From Macrostomum hystrix (taxonomy: Eukaryota > Platyhelminthes > Macrostomidae): a stretch of 64,000 bases of DNA. Under the pieces are notes generated by a model, which was not told the DNA's origin, searched no databases, and was given only the letters and a program-made list of their open reading frames with translations. This document shows, piece by piece, positions 21,421 through 33,724 of this stretch. Position 1 is the first letter of the stretch. Each line of letters opens with the position of its first letter. Made by a program: the position numbers and the translations under genes. The DNA lies in the NCBI GenBank assembly GCA_950097015.1, contig CATNEN010000001.1, positions 18,542,501-18,606,500 on the forward strand. The letters run 5' to 3'.

Positions 21421-24051
21421 TTGGAGAATCGTCTACCCATGGAGACATCACCGCAGTCTCCAAGCAACCGGGTACCGATCCTCCAAATAAAAATTACCTC
21501 TAACGAGCGGCCTTCGGTCAATTCGGTGCCAGCTGCCACTCAAGCCACAGTGCCAGCTGAGGTCAGCCTGAGGTCACCTAAGGTCACAACCAACCGGCAA
21601 TCCGGGCTATCTGAGGTCAACAACCTGCTTAAGGGCACCACTAGCCGGCAACCTGGGTCATCTAAGGACAATGGGTCTGACGTCAAGGCCCATTCAACTT
21701 CGCCGAAGACCAAGCTTCCAGACGCAGCTCCAGCGCAGTCATCTGCCACCATCAATACCCCCACCATTGTCAACAGCCTGCCAGCTAGAGCCACCAGCCA
21801 AGCCGCGCCAACTGCACTGGCCAGCCGAGAGCCGCCTGCAGCCGCACCGCCACCGCCAGTGGTGGGAGTGAGGCGCGAATTCGCGCCTGGCGCGAATTTC
21901 GGGATTAATGGCGCGAATGCGCGATTTCTGAGGCGAGGCGCGATTTTTTTATGCTCAATGCGCGAAAAATGTTAGATGATTTTGCTTTACTTTGCCAGTG
22001 ACTGCCACACCCCCAGTGTCTCCTACAGCTGTACTTTCACTTGTAAACTTATTGTTGTTTAAATAAACTTGTGTTATGCTGAAAAATTTTGTAGTTTTAT
22101 CAGACATTTAAGTGTCTTAGTTTTATTTAGCATTTTTAGAAATAGAACCGAAACTTATTCTTAATCTATTCTTGGAAATCAGTAATCCGTTGCGACTAAG
22201 AATTGAATACCAAGTTAAGACAACACTCATAGACTCATGAGCCTCTACCTCTACCTCTACCTCTACCTCAGAAAACTACCTATATAGTTTTCACTACAGC
22301 ATCTCTTCCATTTTCTCCTTCCAGCGCTACTGACAATTGTTATTAAAATTAAGCATGGCGAAGCGTGTTCAATGGAACAACGATTGGTTAAATAAGCTCG
22401 ACTATAATGGTGACATCATTGGTCTTTGGGCACGTAAGCGAGACGACTTTAAAGCAGATTGTGCCTGGTGTAATGTCGATTTTGTTTTTCGAAGTGGCAT
22501 TACAAACTTTAAGAGCCACTCGCAGGCAGTAAATCATCGCGAAATTTCGAAGGCCCGTCGGAGCAGCAGCTCCCTCAAGATGTTGATTAACTTTCGTTTG
22601 CAGAGTCGACACCTTCTGCACCAACTGAAACAGACTGTCAATCTGACTCTGGCCAATGTCCGTACTTGAGTTCGCTTGCTCAGTAGCTGATATTACTTCT
22701 GACATGTCAACTTCATATGGTGTGAAGCTGAAGCTTAAAGAATTGGAATAAGATAAGCAAAAAGAAGGCCCGTCGGAGCAGCAGGTCCCTCAAGATGTTG
22801 ATTAACTTTCGTTTGCAGAGTCGACACCTTCTGACCCTCAATGACACAATGTGAGGAAGGCCAGTCTGACACTCAATGACGCAATGTGAGGAAGGCCCGT
22901 CTGTTACGATTATTTCGAATTTAATCTTTGGCAATTCAATAACTTTCATTTAAATAATTCATTTGTAAGACCTAATAAAATGCAACACACGAGACCCACG
23001 AGTGCGAGTGGCGCACTATTGTCTACGACTACGATGTTAAATTATAGTCAACAAGCTGTTGCAGCAACACAACAATCGTTTTTTTTCAATCAGAGTTACT
23101 CTTTTGAACATTATATAGTCAATGTATGGCAAAAAAAGATTGACACAAAAAAACTTGCGGCGCGAAAAAAAATCGTAGGCGCGAAAAAAAGGGCACTCCT
23201 CACTCCCACCACTGACCACCGCCCAACGACCGTCAGCTGCATCCGCCAGCGCGAGCCGGTCAACAGGTCCGAACCTACGCCGACTGGGCACTGCCTGACG
23301 AGACCAACAGGTCAAGTAAATACTGAGCCTCTACCTAATTGCTACATTAGTTATAATTATCACCCCCACATGTTCGAATTATGCGCCGACAGTGTTTATC
23401 GCACACTGCTAGAGGAGGTCTGGCCGGCAGCCTCTAGAACGCCGGCTTGTCCATTGGACAGGTCCGGCAAACTCCTATTCCAATGTAGAGCTCAGGCCAA
23501 ATTTTATATGGCACCCTGCATAAAAAATCATAAAAAGGATTACCTAGTCTACGAGTACGAATCCGGATTGGATCTGCCTAACTTCAACTCATGTCTAATT
23601 AATTTCTACACCACCCTGCCAGGCTCGGTGATAGGCCACCGCGGCCTATAGCCGAACAGGCCCGGGCCAACCGGCAGGCTGCTTCGAGAATTCCTCCACC
23701 GAGGGTTGGGTCACGAGAAGAACGAGTGGCCAAGGCGCAACACAAACTAACACAGTACTCAGTACACACAGTACACAGTACAAACACCTGCTCAAAATTG
23801 TGTTTCTTCGCCATGACCAGTCACTGCCGCAGCGTGCTCATGTATGGCCTTCGATTCGGTCGCTGCGCAGTGCGACTGACACGGCCGGGGTCATCACGGC
23901 CATGGAGACGGTCGCGACCAGACTACGACGGGCGCAGAGCACAGGCGATAGACAGGCCTTCAAAACTCTATTGAACATTGAGTTTTGTTGGATTCTCATT
24001 CAGCTAGGCTGGGTGCATTACGAAGAACCACCGCCTCAGTTTGACTTTTAA
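21421..24051 (+). pseudogene. Unrecognised coding-like sequence split by a hAT insertion
   Basis: Left part 21421-21856 reads as a Pro/Ser/Thr/Ala-rich low-complexity protein (about 145 aa). Right part, 23215 to about 23651, contains the ordered stretch CADSVYRTLLEEVWPAASRT and KLLFQCRAQAKFYMAPCIKN and then stops at TAG; a further frame (23800-24051) gives TDTAGVITAMETVATRLRRA and ends PPPQFDF. The hAT element at 21857-23214 sits between the parts. Removing it does not put left and right in one frame, so another shift or an intron is present. It looks like the first ORF of a retroelement or a decayed gene; I do not recognise the family. Confidence 0.4.
21857..23214 (+). mobile_element. Non-autonomous hAT transposon
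   Basis: It starts CAGTGGTGGGAGTGAGG and ends with the inverse (CCTCACTCCCACCACTG), about 17 bp of near-perfect terminal inverted repeat of the hAT type. Flanks GCCACCGC (21849-21856) and ACCACCGC (23215-23222) fit an 8-bp target duplication with one change. Near the ends are GCGCGAA repeats in opposite orientation. Inside, ATG 22355 (or TTG 22337) opens about 104 codons with a BED-finger-like segment (CAWCNVDF, then H about 20 residues on), after which the transposase is lost. A 70-bp segment at about 22550 recurs at about 22766. Confidence 0.88.
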
Positions 24052-24555
24052 AGGGACTAATTAAATGCCTTTGATCGTTTATAATTTCTTAGTGTGCATA
24101 TCTTACGGACGCCTAGTTTTATGAATTGCCATATTTATTTGTGTGTTTCTGCTTCTTTTTACCAATACTTTTGTGCCTGCGTACGTTCTTTGTGTGTTTG
24201 CTAACATCTTTTTGACAAATAAATTTTGCTACGTATTCTACTTGTGCTAATAATCCTTCACTTAAATATTCAGTCTTATTAGTAAGAGGAGGCAGTTGTA
24301 AAGGGGGCCTCATTGGTCAAATCAAATTAGCGCGGGAAATATTTTTATATATTCTTTTATATGCTACAAATATCTATACGTAATCTTTGTTTTACTCCAC
24401 TGAAATATACAGGGAATATTCAATAAGATTTTGGTATAAATACAGAGGGGTTTTTATATAGGAAGCTAACCGTTTGGTCTGCCATTAAATTGGAGCTTAA
24501 ACAGTTCAGTCTCTTTGTGAGCATACTCAAAAAGCCTTGAAATGGATAGGTGTTT
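24052..24555. other. AT-rich stretch
   Basis: Nothing recognised. Short open frames only. Confidence 0.4.
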
Positions 24556-24559
24556 GCAA

Positions 24560-25540
24560 GCGCTGACCTGCCCTCGTGAGAGAAAACTCCTAAGGCGGGC
24601 GACAGAGTCGACTTAAATATCCGCCTAGCTACACGCGGGATGCCGCGGAGAGAGAGAGGAGATGAAGGGAGAGAGAGAAGGAGGTTCAGCGGATGCAGGG
24701 AGTGGTCATATCGGCCTCAGGCTGGCCAGTCCCACTCGTCCCATATGCCACAGGCATGACTGCCGTGCCTACCCCAAGCAGTGCTCGAAACCGGCTAAAA
24801 GTCTAAGGAGAGGTGTCGGACTGCCCGGAATCGGACAGGGCAGGGCTAACTAGTCTACTGCCGCCAGTAGTGCGTGCGCAACTGACTCCTAACCTTGGTA
24901 GCGGTGGTCGAATCGGCCTAGGCTCCTGTCACAGAACTGCGGAAAGGCTATCGGCAAAGCGGATAGTTGATCGAGGGTAGCGCCACCACCCAATGCGCCT
25001 ACGTTGCCACCGCAGGCATTTTGGAACTTGGGTCCCCGGAGTACACAGCTCCTAGTTTATCACGCAGATCTAGACAAGCCGAAAAATAGGGCATTCTGCA
25101 ACTTCCGTTTTAGACTGGGGTGAGAGCCCCAGAATGGATTGAGACACGCCTCAAAAGGGGGTTCCTGAATTCGCGCTACAGGGGTCTAGAAAGGTGGTAC
25201 TCAGAACTCGAATGAGAATCCATAGCCAGAATCCTACTCATGAAACATCAGACACATTCTTTACATTAGACTGCCGCCTACACATTAAGTAACTAACAAA
25301 TCCGAATCTGTGTGAGATGAGGAGATCAGAGGCTGGAGAGATTAAGCAGAACACTGGCTGAGTGATTACGCAAGCGCAAGATTATTAGATCATCACTCTC
25401 GCTCCCGTGGCCGCGGTTGCGAGAGGGGGATAGGGGAAAACTCCATTGGAAAGGGAGTTCGACCCGTACACCTTGAGTCCACCCAAGAGGAAGAAGGAAA
25501 GCCGGCCAAGGATTCCCCCAACCCCCTGGGAAGAAATGCA
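24560..25540 (+). repeat. Dispersed ~1-kb repeat, copy A
   Basis: Matches 60775-61740 in the same orientation at roughly 85-90% by eye (shared runs such as CCAAGCAGTGCTCGAAACCG and CACCCAATGCGCCTACGTTG). Copy B leads straight into a non-LTR ORF1, so this is most simply a 5' UTR fragment of that family. Similarity stops near 25535, and no ORF1 follows here. As direct repeats on both sides of the decayed BEL/Pao element, the pair could alternatively be its LTRs. Confidence 0.75.
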
Positions 25541-27792
25541 CGTCCTACACTCCGCATTTTTGCTTGCAAATCCCTAGCTCCTTATTACTCTTATGCGCGC
25601 GTACAGTTGCCTTCCTGCCGCAGCCTTCAGCTCGGCATCACCAGAGCCCACCCCCTAGGAGTTTAGCCACTCATAACCGAGGGCTGTCTGAGAGATAAAA
25701 TAAACATAGAAGATAACATGCAGAGACGATTTAAATCGTTATTTAAGATTGGCCTATGGTCAAATGATTGGCTAGAGTTGTACTAATTTATTGAGCCAAA
25801 AAGTCCTAGTGCCCTTTTCCACTAAAGTGCCGCTTGGCTAAAAGAAAAGTCCCTTTGGGGTAACAATCAGAAACCGCTACGCGGGTTACTTATCAGAGTG
25901 CCGATTGCGTGCCGCAGGCCAGTCGTTCTCGAGGGAGGGCAGGGCAAAATAGCAGAGGCAGAGAAGGGAAGGGCTAATTATGAGCTGGCAGGGGCCAACG
26001 CACCAGTGGAGCTCTGAGGCTCAATTTGAGGGCTCACCTAAAGAGGTGGCTTGCACTGTTAGGGAATCAGGCGCAGGCAATGGGCCTGCGAGCGCTATGC
26101 TGAGCTTCGAGCTCGAGGGTCTAAGCCCTAAGTGGAAGAGGTAGGTGGAAGGTCGGTCCGGTCTGAACGGAGTCGGAAAGGGGGTCCAGTCTCGGGGGCC
26201 GAGGTCCTAGGGGGAGCAGCGCAGCGCGCTTCCTTAAATAGTCCTGCAGCACGCCAACCTCGACATTCATCAAAATAACCCACATTCGCGCCAGCCTGTC
26301 ATCGAGGAATCGAAGCGGCGATGGCCACCCCGATTACCCAATGAACCGGCGGCGAGAAACGACAGATGCTCCTTTACGAGCAGCCGCCGGCAGTCGGCCA
26401 ATAATTGTTACTCCGCCAGGACAAAGGGAAGCGCAGGCGCCGACCTGCCTACAGTGACATTTACATGTATCTAAGAGAGGAGGCCATAAAGTCGAGCTGG
26501 GCTCGAATACTGTAAAGAAGTGGGGACATGAAGAATTAATGATCACTTATAATGCCCGAGTGATTCCCAATATCTGATCGCGGTTTGGAGGGGAATTATG
26601 ACCTAAACTAGCTCATACAATAAAGTTATGGCCGCGATCAGTTATTCCTACAGGGGTCTAGACAGATCCAGGGAGAGAGGATTCGACGGCTACTTAATTC
26701 ACCGCCGCCCCAAACCCGGCCCTAAGATTAATGATCTTGTTTGTGGCCAGCTGCTAGTTGGGTCGCGATTATTGACTGCCTAAAAATTTGAAAAATTCCG
26801 CTGGCTCACATTCCCACTCGATTCCCGCAGCACACTCCACATCAGCCTTACTTATTTCTAAGTGAGTGGAAACCGTTCATACCGACCCGGGAAAAAGCCC
26901 GAGTACAGACTGGCCAGAGAGCCTGAATTATCTGACTAAATTGTCTGAAACACCTGAGAGCAGTCTCCAGAATTGCCTAGATTTAGTATCTAGAACACTA
27001 CTGGCAGAAGGCCAGAACTATCGTGTTGAGAGCCACGCTACCCAAACTATCAGTAGTTTGAATCAATCCACCCAAAAGGGGTGCGGTATAATGATTGTAC
27101 AAGTCACTGTAAGTGACTGAAGACAATAAACAAGGAAATCAGGCCAACCATTTACATTATGTATTATTAAAGAGGAGAATTTGAATTACTAGAAAAGTGC
27201 AATATAGAAGAAGCTCTACAACAAAATTGACGGTCTAAGTTTTTAAACCTATTTATTAACTTATGCTTATAAAATTATGGCAAAACAATATAAAAGTACG
27301 CAACTTTTAATCATTTTCATTCAACAGTTCAGATCTCGAAATAGTCGAAATATTCTGTGCGAGTCTAAGCCTAGTTAGTTTCTGTCTGCAATGCCAACAT
27401 TATGCCACTTTGTTTTAAAAAGTCTCCAAACTTGCTCAACCGTTTATGCTAAGCTACTCATAGTAGCCTATGCATTCTAATAAAGAAGAAAAAATCACAT
27501 TAAAAAAATAAAACTGTTTAATTGTTTTTTATATTTATATTCACATATTTCTCCTTTCTCTTTCTGTTGTGAAGGCTTTTACCTATTTTTTACTGTATAT
27601 GTACGCAAGTCCACCACTCAGCCTACTCCGCCTGCCCCACCCCATTTTTGATTTGAGGTTGGCCGCACTGGAGCTTTTATAAATGTGGAATGTTGACTTA
27701 TAATAGTTAAGGAGTTGTTTTTCGCGCTCAGCGTTTTTTGTGGCGGATTATAGCCAATTAACAAATTTACGAGTCATCGTTGTTGAAGCCTT
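25541..27792. other. Repeat-rich stretch without assigned gene
   Basis: The left 1.2 kb is GC-richer and may be part of a mobile element (CTACAGGGGTCTAGA at 26648 repeats the motif at about 25180). An 84-codon frame at 26866-27120 (METVHTDPGKSPSTDWPESL) has no recognised family. The right part is AT-rich. TTTTGTGGCGGA near 27738 duplicates the first bases of the LTR at 27793, which may be a trace of an older LTR end. Confidence 0.4.
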
Positions 27793-28067
27793 TGTGGCGG
27801 AAAGTGCAAATTTTCATGTCGTATCTTCTAACCCTAACTTCATTTTCTAACCCTGTTCGGTTGTTTGGGCATGTGCATGCCTCCAACTCATTGACATACT
27901 TTGAATATGTACAACGCGCGTACATCGCTTAATCGCGCGTTCACTTTCTTTACCGAGAACCCTGCGGCTTTAGTCCACCTCCAATTTTCACCTTCGTGGC
28001 AAGCCAAAGCTGTGTCATTCTAACCATTGATTCTATAAAATATACCGTCAGCCGGCCCTTTCTAGCC
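27793..28067 (+). repeat. 5' LTR of BEL/Pao element 1
   Basis: 275 bp. TATAAAATATA at about 28035 is a likely TATA box for the element's transcript. Confidence 0.9.
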
Positions 28068-28083
28068 TACCGACGTCTGTAGA

Positions 28084-31000
28084 CAACAGCTGAAAAACTA
28101 CGAAAGACTGGACATCTAGACGAGTACGACAAAATCCTGCAAGAACAACTCCGACAAGGGGTTATTGAGCCCGTGCCGAAAGATGAGGATCCGCAAACAA
28201 TCAAGCACTACCTTCCTCATCTACCGGTTTTCAAGGAGGACAGCTCCACAACACGACTTCGAATCGTGTTTGATGCAAGTGCAAAGACATCGATGAGCTA
28301 TTCGCTAAACGAAGTACTTGATCAGGGACCATGTCGCCTACCATCGGTCTTCTCGCTACTGCTGCGGTTTAGGACTCATCCGATTGCATTGATCGCCGAT
28401 GTCGAGAAAGCCTTCCTGCAAATAACAATCCAAGAGCCGGACCGCGACGCCGTGCGCTTCTTATGGCTAACACGGCATCTCGAGAAAGAATCGAACGTTC
28501 TCATCCTACGTTATGTCCGTCTTGTGTTCGGCTTAGTGTGCAGCCCAGCAATACTGCAAGAGGTGCTTCTGTATCACCTTCGAAACACGAAGCAAGCTTC
28601 ATTCAAGATGCGCGAGCAGCTGGCGCGCGATACGTACGTAGACAATCTAGTAACCGGAGCACCCTCCGTCAGCTCAGCGATTGAACTTTACAAGCGGACT
28701 CGAGAAATCTTCCAAGAAGCCTCCATGAACATGCGGGGATGGATTTCGAACTCTATGGAACTCACCGAAATGTTCAGCGCAGACGGTACGGGAGCTCAGC
28801 CCCCGACCACGGTCAAAGTGCTCGGCATGCTGTGGAATCCTCATAAGGACACATTCGAACTCTCAATTCGCGATCATCCGACAGTGAAAATAAAAGAAGA
28901 AGGAGTAGAACTTACGAAGCGAACGACACTGTCTGCCTTCTCCAAGACATTCGACCCTCTGGGGCTGCTCAGTCCACTTCTAACGCGACCAAGATTGCTG
29001 TTTCAACAAAGCTGCCGTCTGAACGTCGAATGGGACGCTGCGCTTCCAGAACCACTAAAGAGTCAATGGAGCGAGTGCCTCAATGACTTGACAGACTGGA
29101 CATGTCGCATCGATAGACCAGTTTCAGCTTTCAGTTCAGCCTCTAAAGAGATCCATGGCTTCTGCGATGCCTCACCGGTAACGTATGCCGCCTGCGTCTA
29201 CCTACGATCTACATCCGAATCAGGAGATGTTCGAGTATCCCTTCTCGCAGCCAAATCTCGCGTTGCACCAGTTGCGGAAACTACAATTCCGCGGTTGGAG
29301 CTGATGGCAGCCAAGGAACTCGCTAAACTGATCCACGAGGTTCGAAGAGAGTTCCCCGAAGTCCCGGTGACCTGTTGGAGCGACAGTATGGACTCACTGT
29401 GGTGGATAAAATCAGTGCACAAAGTCTGGAAAGCTTTTATCGAGAACAGAGTAGCATTCATCCGAACGACAGTTCCACCGGAGCAATGGAGACACTGTCC
29501 CGGAAAGGACAACCCGGCGGACGTTGCAACCCGACCAGTCGACCCGGGAGCATTTGATGGTCGATCAGCATGGTTTCGTGGGCCTTCGTGGCTGAAAACC
29601 AACTTTTCAACATGGCCCGTCCAGCCAGAGTTCATTGAGAAGTCGAGCAGCGAAAATACCGTCTATGCAACGGTGACAAGCAATGCTCTCCTGAGTAGGC
29701 ACATTGATAACATCATTGAGCTACAGAGGTTCAGCACACTGGAAAAGTTGCTCCGTGTCACTGCGTGGGTCCTCCGCGCAGTCCAAATGTTGAAATGTCG
29801 AACACGATTTCTGGCCAGCTCTCTTACCTCCGAGGAACTACAGGCAGCCGAACACCTCTGGGTTAGCTCTCTGCAGGCAAAGTCCTTTACTGCTGAGATT
29901 AAATGCATCACGTATCAAACTGCTAAGACACCGTTACATCAGAATCTGCGCTTGTTTATAGACCAGGATAACGTCCTACGCTGCACTGGACGTCTAGGAG
30001 AGTCCGATCTTTCGCCAGACCGTAAGTCACCTATTCTGTGCCCGACAGACGACAACTTTCAACGGCTGCTTATCAGACATGCTCACAGGAAAGTAGCCCA
30101 CGGAGGGGTAACGGCCACATTGGTACAGATTCGCGAGAAGTATTGGATGCTGAAGGCGCGACAGAAGATCAAATCGGTGCTTAGGCGGTGTAACACATGC
30201 ATTAGGTTGCAAGGTTTGCCATACAAAGTTCGACAGCAGTCTCAGTTACCGTCTTTTCGAATCGAGTCGCTCAGAGCATTTCAGCACGTTGGCCTCGACT
30301 ACTGCGGTCCACTACTCTACCGCAGGGGGGAGGGTGACGACCAGCACAAAGCCTATATTCTGCTATTCGTGTGTACCAGTACCAGAGCAGTCCACCTTGA
30401 AGTGGTGTCAGACTTGACCACTCAGCCATTTCTACAAAGCCTTCGCCGTTTCTGTGCTCGCCGTGGAATACCCTCCATTATTTCCGACAACTTTAAGACG
30501 TTCCACGCTGCAGCGCGTCTGCTTGATACCCGACCAGCACCGCTACAGACTACAGATGGTCAAGAGTTCCTGACAACCAAGAGAATCAGCTGGTCATTCA
30601 TTCCAGAGAGAGCCCCATGGATGGGAGGGTTCTACGAGCGTCTAGTGGGCGTTGTGAAAGCAGCACTCAAGAAGACCATTGGCAAGGCATTCCTGACTCT
30701 GGAAGAATTATCGACAGTGGCGTGTGAGATGGAAGCTGTTGTCAACTCACGCCCGCTCGGCTTTGTCGCGTCCGAAGCTCATTCAGAAGTGATCACCCCG
30801 AGCCACTTCCTCGTGCTCAACCGGCTAACTAACGATCCAGAGGCTACTTCTGAGACGTTGACAATATTGCCACTGCCAGAGAGATTGAGTCGAGTTCGGC
30901 AGACACTCAACAGATTCTGGCGAGAATTCAAGAATGAATACGTCCTAGCTCTGCGCGAGCGCTCCATTAGAGAAAGTCGAACGTCTACTCGCGAAGTCAT

Positions 31001-31193
31001 GGTCGGTGACGTTGTGTTGGTCATGGACTCCGGCGTGCCGAGGCTGCAGTGGAAGTTAGCCGTTGTGGAAGCGGTTCACCATGGTCGAGATGGTTTGGCG
31101 AGATCATGTCTTCTCCGGTTAGCGAATCCACAGCGTCGTTTCTCATCTCATTTTCGTCGTCCGGTTGCATTGCTGGTTCCTCTTGAAGTCTAA
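28084..31193 (+). CDS. pol: BEL/Pao pol: RT, RNase H, integrase
   Basis: An intact frame runs from just after a TAG at 28081 to TAA 31191 (first usual start codon at 28173 is GTG). Order: reverse transcriptase (RIVFDASAKT, IADVEKAFLQI, active-site box YVDN rather than YVDD), the BEL/Pao connection region, RNase H-like domain (GFCDAS, RLELMAAKEL, SDSMDSLWW, NPADVATR), a Cys/His integrase N-terminus (HRKVAHGG, CNTCIRL), and the DDE integrase core (GLDYCGPL, ISDNFKTF, then the glutamate in GGFYERLVG). A chromatin-targeting-like tail follows. The element cannot package itself without gag, so any mobility would need gag and protease from another copy. Confidence 0.92.
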
Positions 31194-31709
31194 GCGCGCG
31201 CTGTCTCGCTCTTTCTCATCTTGTCTATCGCGTTTTTTCTGTTCTCCGTTCATTTCCCTCTAGTGCTTCTTTTCCGGCGTGCCGCTCTTTGTTTTTATTA
31301 GGAAGCTCAAGTTGGCGATCTTATATTCACGTCTATATTTATATTTGTTGTTATTCTGGTAAAGGCTCTTTAAACCGTGTCTCAATATTGCTTTTCAGTT
31401 TTCAGTGTTCTTTTTCTTGAGAGCTAAAAGTTTTCTCTTTTGGTGTTGGTTATACAGTATCCTAATTCGTTGCGCCTATTGGCTACACTATTATCTTGTT
31501 TCGTTTGTTCTGTGCACGAGGCCAAAACTTTCGCGGCTTCGACTCTTCTGCGTAGGCTTGTACTATTCCATTCACTTAGTCTTTAAGCTGATAATCTCTA
31601 CGTATACTCCCGATGCTATGATTTCTCGAACAGTTACTTCACTCGCTCGTGTGCATTATCCCTTTCCTTTTTGAGCCAGTGACTCGAGCATCGGTCACTG
31701 GCGGGGGAG

Positions 31710-31984
31710 TGTGGCGGAAAGTGCAAATTTTCATGTCGTATCTTCTAACCCTAACTTCATTTTCTAACCCTGTTCGGTTGTTTGGGCATGTGCATGCCTC
31801 CAACTCATTGACATACTTTGAATATGTACAACGCGCGTACATCGTTTAATCGCGCGTTCACTTTCTTTACCGAGAACCCTGCGGCTTTAGTCCACCTCCA
31901 ATTTTCACCTTCGTGGCAAGCCAAAGCTGTGTCATTCTAACCATTGATTCTATAAAATATACCGTCAGCCGGCCCTTTCTAGCC
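31710..31984 (+). repeat. 3' LTR of BEL/Pao element 1
   Basis: 275 bp, matching the left copy except one base by eye. The sequence GGACCTAGTT that follows belongs to the 5' region of BEL/Pao element 2. No clean 4-6 bp target duplication was found (AGCCT and AGCCG are the nearest match). Confidence 0.9.
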
Positions 31985-32075
31985 GGACCTAGTTTCTACA
32001 AGCTAAATTTAACTACAGCCTTAATTTATCTTATAGTCTGCTGAACATTAACTGATAGCAGAGCGTGGTTGCAAA

Positions 32076-33721
32076 ATGTCCGATGATGAAGGAGCATTAA
32101 AACCCAATGACGATGACCGAGAGCTTCAATTAGTGGAAGCAAGAGCGAGCAAAACCAAGGCCAAGACCGCGTTAACTAAGGGCAGAAATCGGCTGGTGCA
32201 GCAGATAGCTGCAGGACGAGACATCGGCGAGATTCAACAGCTGGCGGCCACGCTGGAGGACCTGTTCAGTCGAGTAGTCGAGGACCTTGAGAAGCTGCTG
32301 GAGCTCACCAAGGACGACCTGCCACTGCGCCGCAAGACTCTGAAGGAACTGGAAGCTGCGGAAAATGACTATGGCGAGACTGTCAGTCTGATGACGGAAT
32401 TTCTGAAAGACGAGGGAAGGAGCGAGGTTGCTAAAAGAGAGGAGAAGGACCGTTTGGCAGAATTGGAAGAACAGCATCGGCAGAGAGAAGAGCAGCGGAG
32501 AGCTTAAGAAGCAGAACTTAGGGCGGTTGAGCTGGAGAAGGCACAGAAAGAGCTTGAGAGTGATTATCATCGGCGGCAGTTACAGGTGGCAGAGGAGCTG
32601 AGGCGGCTAAAAATAGTTACTGGTCAAGCCGCGGCCGAGAGCCTAGATGAGAGAGCTAGTGCAGGCAGGGGGGACTGCCGATCGGTGATGAGGAGGAGGC
32701 GGGTGCGAGCGCTAAGCCAATCGCGTGTGCACAGGCTGAGTGGACTGCCCACGAAGGGGGGGTCGGGTGAGCGATCGATAGAAACAAAAACCGTCCCCAG
32801 CCCAGCGCCGTCACAGTCAGCCAGCGTACAGTGGCAGCCTAGAGAGCCAATCGTGCAGCAGCAGTGTACGCAGCGGGTAGCCGAGACAGATGTTTGCCAA
32901 GACATGTGGCGCCAATTGCAGAGGGTGGCGATTACGAGTTTTGCAGGCGATAAACGCCAGTATGAGGGGTGGAAGGCGGCCTTTTACGCATGTGTTGATA
33001 CTGCACCCTCCTCTCAGGTCTACAAACTGCTGCAGTTGAGACAGTGCTTGCATGGCGAGGCGCTAAAGCTTATTGCTTGGGCCAATTTGGGACACTCTGA
33101 GTTTGCGTACAGGGCAGCGTTGGACAGGCTAGAGAGAGAGTACGGTGGTGAGCGGCGCAGACTGGTGCTAGTATTGGAAGATTTGAACAGCTTTAGGCCG
33201 ATTTTGATGGAAAGCGCTCCGCAGCTGAAGAAGCTGGCCGATTTGGTGGACGTGGCCGTAATTAACCTGATGGAGGCGGGGCGTGATGCTGAACTCAATA
33301 GCAACGGGTTGCTGCACCTCATTGTGCAAAAGAAATTGCCGACCAACACATTGGCGCGGTATCACAGATGGATCGGAGAGCACTGTACTACAGACACACT
33401 GAGCACCCTTCATCAGTGGTTGTTGCGAGAGGCAGAGTACGAAACAGTGGCAATGGAGGCAGTGCGGGGAGTTACAGACCCGAGTAGCTCAGGAGCGATG
33501 AGACCGGAGCAAAGCAAGCCGAGATTTCCTGTGCAGCGCAGTGAGGTGACAAGAACGATTTCGGCGCGGTTGAGCCTGCGGCTAAGAAAATCTGTCGTGT
33601 CTGCGAAGCTGGCCATGGTGTTTGGGAGTGCCCTAAGTTTGCCGAGATGGATGTGTTGAAGCGATGAACTGTCGCGCTGGAGAAGAAGCTTTACTTTCAT
33701 TTCCTGGGCATCAATCATTCC
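32076..33721 (+). pseudogene. gag: BEL/Pao element 2: gag remnant
   Basis: ATG 32076 opens a Glu/Lys-rich coiled-coil N-terminus that stops at TAA 32505. The frame resumes through the DUF1759-type gag core (FAGDKRQYEGWKAAFYACVD, LNSNGLLHLIVQKKLP), and after a shift near 33580 two zinc knuckles appear (CRVCEAGHGVWECPKF, and GVDGCHGKHHRLLH near 33765). At least two stops and one frameshift make it non-functional. It is the left end of the element that the giant transposon interrupts. Confidence 0.85.
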
Positions 33722-33724
33722 GGC

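Larger units (their letters stand above)
27793..31984 (+). mobile_element. BEL/Pao LTR retrotransposon 1, gag deleted, young LTRs
   Basis: Two 275-bp direct repeats (27793-28067 and 31710-31984) begin TGTGGCGGAAAG and end CTTTCTAGCC. By eye they differ at one base (CATCGCTTAA against CATCGTTTAA). Between them is only the pol frame. Gag, zinc knuckles and the protease are absent, and the reverse transcriptase starts within about 20 bp of the left repeat. Near-identical LTRs mean recent insertion or recent gene conversion. It sits about 90 bp upstream of the gag start of BEL/Pao element 2, in that element's 5' region. Confidence 0.93.

Noticed and set aside
26866-27120. 84-codon frame
   Set aside because: No family, no partner exon, in repeat-rich DNA; kept only as a note in the stretch description.
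27793-28067. 4-6 bp target duplication for BEL/Pao element 1
   Set aside because: Only AGCCT against AGCCG is found, and this depends on where the LTR end is drawn; not reliable.
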